NCBI RefSeq assembly: GCF_022921095.1
Contig: NZ_CP095053.1
Coordinates: 2,646,501 to 2,710,500, forward strand
Source: Hymenobacter aerilatus
GTDB taxonomy: Bacteria > Bacteroidota > Bacteroidia > Cytophagales > Hymenobacteraceae
Length of the DNA: 64,000 nucleotides
Direction of reading: 5' to 3'
This document shows, piece by piece, positions 61,681-64,000 of this stretch. How positions within the stretch are numbered: position 1 is the first letter of the stretch; every line of letters starts with the position of its first letter. The position numbers and the translations under genes are program-made. The notes beneath the pieces are model-generated. The model saw only the letters and a program-made list of their open reading frames with translations. It had not been told where the DNA came from and searched no databases.

Positions 61681-63342
61681 CTACGATTTACTCTTACCTG
61701 CTTCCGGCCGCACATTCTTCACGTCTACAGCGCTATTGAGGTAGACTTCGATGTTGGTGTAGCCATCTTTGCCGGCTACTTTGCTGGCGTCGGAAGGGTC
61801 GTTGGGATTCAGGCCGTGCTTCTTTTCGTAGTCATCGGGCATGCCGTCTTTGTCCGAGTCTTTGTAGGGTTTGCCCGTATAGGTGGGGTAGCCCCCTACC
61901 TGGGCGGGGTCCGTAATGATGCCCTGCTTATAGGAGTCGGCGGGTAGGCGACGCTTGATATAGGGGCTCTTGGGGGTAGGCTGGGCGTTTTTGGCGTAGG
62001 TGATTTTGCCGGTGCGCACTTCCTCCACTACGCGGGCATCCACGGCGTCGCGCTTAGGTAGGGTAGCGCCGGCGTTGGCCAGCACGTACTGGTAGGCCTC
62101 TTGGGTGGGTATCACCGTTACGTGCGGGAAAGGCAACGGCTCTTTCAGCCGGATGCCAGCCAGCACTTTCTCCGGCTCGGCTACGCCTTCTACCTGCACG
62201 CCGCCGTCCCAGTTGTCCTTGGTTACCTTCTCGTTGCCTTCCACAATATTGCCGGCTACGTAGGCCTTGCCATATTTATCCTTTTTGTCTTTGTCGCGGC
62301 TGGCTTCGGGCTTCAGGATGCGGTAGCTGATGGGCTGGTCGAGCGGCGTGATGGGACCAGGCTTCATGTAATTGTTCACGAAGTTGTACTCCGAACGGTC
62401 GTCGCCGCCATCGGCCGAGCGGTTCCACCAGTTAAATACCACGTTATTGGCGAAGTTGAAGTCGCCGTACATGCCCACCGAGGGGTTGCGGGCAATGTTG
62501 TTGGCCCACAGGTTGCGCACAAACGCACTGTTCAGGCCCCCAATGGTGCTGCCGAACGCGTGATTGTAGTAGTCCAGCGCCTCCGAGAAGATAGAGTTCT
62601 GAATGGTGATGTTCACCGTGGGCAGCTTGTCGGCCTTGCCAGTTTGCGGGTTGTTGTACACGTGCCGGTAGATGGACATGTTTTCATCTAAGCCCCACGA
62701 AGCCGATACGTGGTCTATGATGATATTGCCGATGGGGTTGCCGCCCAGCGCGTCGTCGCGGCGGCCTACGTCGGTGGCACCGCGCCGGAAGCGCAGGTAG
62801 CGCACAATCACGTCGTGCGTGTCAATCCACACCGACTCGCCGGCCACGCACACCCCGTCGCCGGGGGCCGTTTGGCCAGCCAGCGTGAGGTAGGGCGCCC
62901 GAATGATGATGGGGCTTTTCAGCTGAATGATACCGGCCACGTTGAATACAATCGTGCGTGCGCCGCCTTGCTCGCAAGCCTCACGCAGGGTACCGGGGCC
63001 GCTGTCGGCCAGGCTGGTCACTACGTACACCTTGCCGCCACGGCCGCCGACCGTGAAGGCACCCCCGCCCTCGGCTCCCGGAAACGCCGGAATCTTGGCC
63101 TGCTGCAAATCGGAGGGCTTAGCCGCCCACGGCACATAGGGCCTACCCTGCTTGGCCTCGCGCTCCACAATGGGTAGGGCTTTGGCCCAGGCCTCGTCGG
63201 AGCGCTTTTTGGCGGCGTTCAGGTCCGCCTCGGCCTTGGCTTCCACGTCGGGCGGAATGGTAGGGTATTGCGCCAGCGCGGGCCGAGCGGCACACGCGGC
63301 TACTACGATACCGGCAGAAAGGCAAGTCAGGCGTAATGTCAT
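61681..63342 (-). CDS. Pectate lyase, PL1-type, with C-terminal calcium-binding repeat
   Basis: An exported protein of 553 residues (signal MTLRLTCLSAGIVVAACAARPALAQ, possibly a lipobox at VAAC). FPGAEGGGAFTVGGRGG and IIIDHVSASWGLDENMS are the conserved PL1 segments of Bacteroidota, followed by helix coils such as NSAFVRNLWANNIARNPSV and NFANNVVFNWWN. The tail DSDKDGMPDDYEKKHGLNPN is a thrombospondin-3-like calcium motif common on secreted lyases. It cleaves homogalacturonan by beta-elimination and would expose RG-II side chains for the exo-enzymes of the locus. Confidence 0.9.
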   Translation of the reverse strand: MTLRLTCLSAGIVVAACAARPALAQYPTIPPDVEAKAEADLNAAKKRSDEAWAKALPIVEREAKQGRPYVPWAAKPSDLQQAKIPAFPGAEGGGAFTVGGRGGKVYVVTSLADSGPGTLREACEQGGARTIVFNVAGIIQLKSPIIIRAPYLTLAGQTAPGDGVCVAGESVWIDTHDVIVRYLRFRRGATDVGRRDDALGGNPIGNIIIDHVSASWGLDENMSIYRHVYNNPQTGKADKLPTVNITIQNSIFSEALDYYNHAFGSTIGGLNSAFVRNLWANNIARNPSVGMYGDFNFANNVVFNWWNRSADGGDDRSEYNFVNNYMKPGPITPLDQPISYRILKPEASRDKDKKDKYGKAYVAGNIVEGNEKVTKDNWDGGVQVEGVAEPEKVLAGIRLKEPLPFPHVTVIPTQEAYQYVLANAGATLPKRDAVDARVVEEVRTGKITYAKNAQPTPKSPYIKRRLPADSYKQGIITDPAQVGGYPTYTGKPYKDSDKDGMPDDYEKKHGLNPNDPSDASKVAGKDGYTNIEVYLNSAVDVKNVRPEAGKSKS

Positions 63343-63400
63343 CAGTAGAAAAGATTGAAAAGCAATAGAGTATACAACAACGAATGGACGGGCGCGGCGC

Positions 63401-64000
63401 CTACCCCAATACAGTGGCCTGCGTTGCCCGAGACATAGCAGATGTAGTAGTAACGCCTTTTACATCGCCGCAGAAATGCACTTCTACCCCTAGCTCGGCC
63501 AGGGCAGCGGCCTTGATGCGACACATTTGGTGGGCTTTGGCTGCATAAGGCGCATACACCACTTGGATGTGGTTGGCCTTGTGCCGGCCCATGAGCTGGT
63601 CGCGCGAGACGCCGCAGAGCACAGCGTGCATGATGGGCCACTCGGGGGTGGTTTCCTGCCAGCGGCGCTGGGTTTCGGCGGCGGGCAGGCTTACCACCTC
63701 CCCTACCCCCAGGTCGCAGTGCAGCTTGCCGTCTTGCACGTACACGCGGCTCCACACAATGGCGCCCGGCCGGCTCACGCCCCGCAGCGTGCCGCCACCC
63801 AGACGGAAGTACATGGGTGTTTGCCGCTCGCTGCTGGCTCCTTTGTATTCATCAATAAAATGCGCGGGCGGGGCAGCTCCCGAAATCAGGAACACCCATA
63901 CAAACTCCTCGCCCTCGCCGGTGTCGTAGGCCTCGCCCCAACGGATGTCGTGCAGGGTGGTTTCGCCGCTCATGCCCAGCTCGTTCCAGAGGCGGTAGGT
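63401..64000 (-). CDS. L-fucose/L-arabinose isomerase family protein, C-terminal part (partial)
   Basis: The frame enters from the right edge (TYRLWNELGMSGETTLHDIRWGE), so the N-terminus is outside the window. GVSRDQLMGRHKANHIQVVYA is characteristic of the C-terminal domain of the FucI/AraA-type isomerase family of Bacteroidota, with the His expected in the active site. It would isomerise L-fucose, L-rhamnose-like or arabinose-type aldoses to ketoses in the cytoplasm. It is the only plausible intracellular isomerase next to the rhamnosidase/fucosidase set. About 199 codons are visible. Confidence 0.78.
   Translation of the reverse strand, partial: TYRLWNELGMSGETTLHDIRWGEAYDTGEGEEFVWVFLISGAAPPAHFIDEYKGASSERQTPMYFRLGGGTLRGVSRPGAIVWSRVYVQDGKLHCDLGVGEVVSLPAAETQRRWQETTPEWPIMHAVLCGVSRDQLMGRHKANHIQVVYAPYAAKAHQMCRIKAAALAELGVEVHFCGDVKGVTTTSAMSRATQATVLG

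Overview
The window looks like a chromosomal segment of a fairly GC-rich member of the Bacteroidota, most probably a Hymenobacter-like cytophagalean. The reasons are the very dense secreted glycoside hydrolases with Bacteroidota-type domain sets, Sec and lipoprotein signal peptides, weak or absent Shine-Dalgarno sequences, candidate TAnnTTTG -7 boxes, and abundant intergenic palindromes. The genus is an inference. I saw no rRNA, tRNA, CRISPR array or canonical IS transposase.

Layout. Positions 1-4074 hold housekeeping or unrelated genes: an HsdR-N-like nuclease cut by the window edge, AMP nucleosidase, a lipoprotein amidohydrolase and a DinB protein. From 4341 to 37627 everything points right. 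First comes a cytoplasmic deoxysugar oxidation cluster (FAH hydrolase, lactonase, SDR, zinc alcohol dehydrogenase). Then come a GH78 rhamnosidase, a GH43-like propeller and two GH2 enzymes. Next is an unusual block: a solute-binding-protein homologue without signal peptide, a tandem fused class III CoA-transferase, a solute-binding/MocA-dehydrogenase fusion, a MaoC hydratase and FucP. It is followed by GH106, GH127, a sialate-O-acetylesterase-like enzyme, a DUF5703 protein and a HAD phosphatase. A large palindrome at 37.65-37.85 kb marks the convergent boundary. From 37871 to 64000 nearly everything points left: SSS symporter, MocA dehydrogenase, exported mutarotase, GH78, parallel beta-helix (GH141-like), STN-esterase, two BNR propellers, GH78, an AT-rich island with a nucleotidyltransferase pair, GH2, a DUF559 endonuclease, GH43, GH140, PL1 pectate lyase, and a FucI/AraA-type isomerase cut by the edge.

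How it works together. The combination of GH106, GH140, GH141-like, GH127, GH78 (three copies), GH2 (three), GH43 and PL1 resembles the kit Bacteroides uses on pectin, particularly rhamnogalacturonan II and I. The exported enzymes would release L-rhamnose, L-fucose, galactose, arabinose and apiose. FucP and the SSS symporter would import monosaccharides, and the oxidative cluster, mutarotase and isomerase would process deoxysugars. No SusC/SusD pair, TonB receptor or transcription regulator is present in the window.

Most unusual signals. (1) A hairpin repeat family (ends CTCACCCC / GGGGTGAG, about 20 loci here) sits in most gaps between the sugar genes. It is also translated in frame inside several genes as an ERGPGGE-like peptide, and a DUF559 endonuclease gene is nested between its copies. 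(2) The cytoplasmic solute-binding/CoA-transferase/MocA/MaoC operon has no pathway I can name and is the best candidate for an undescribed catabolic system.
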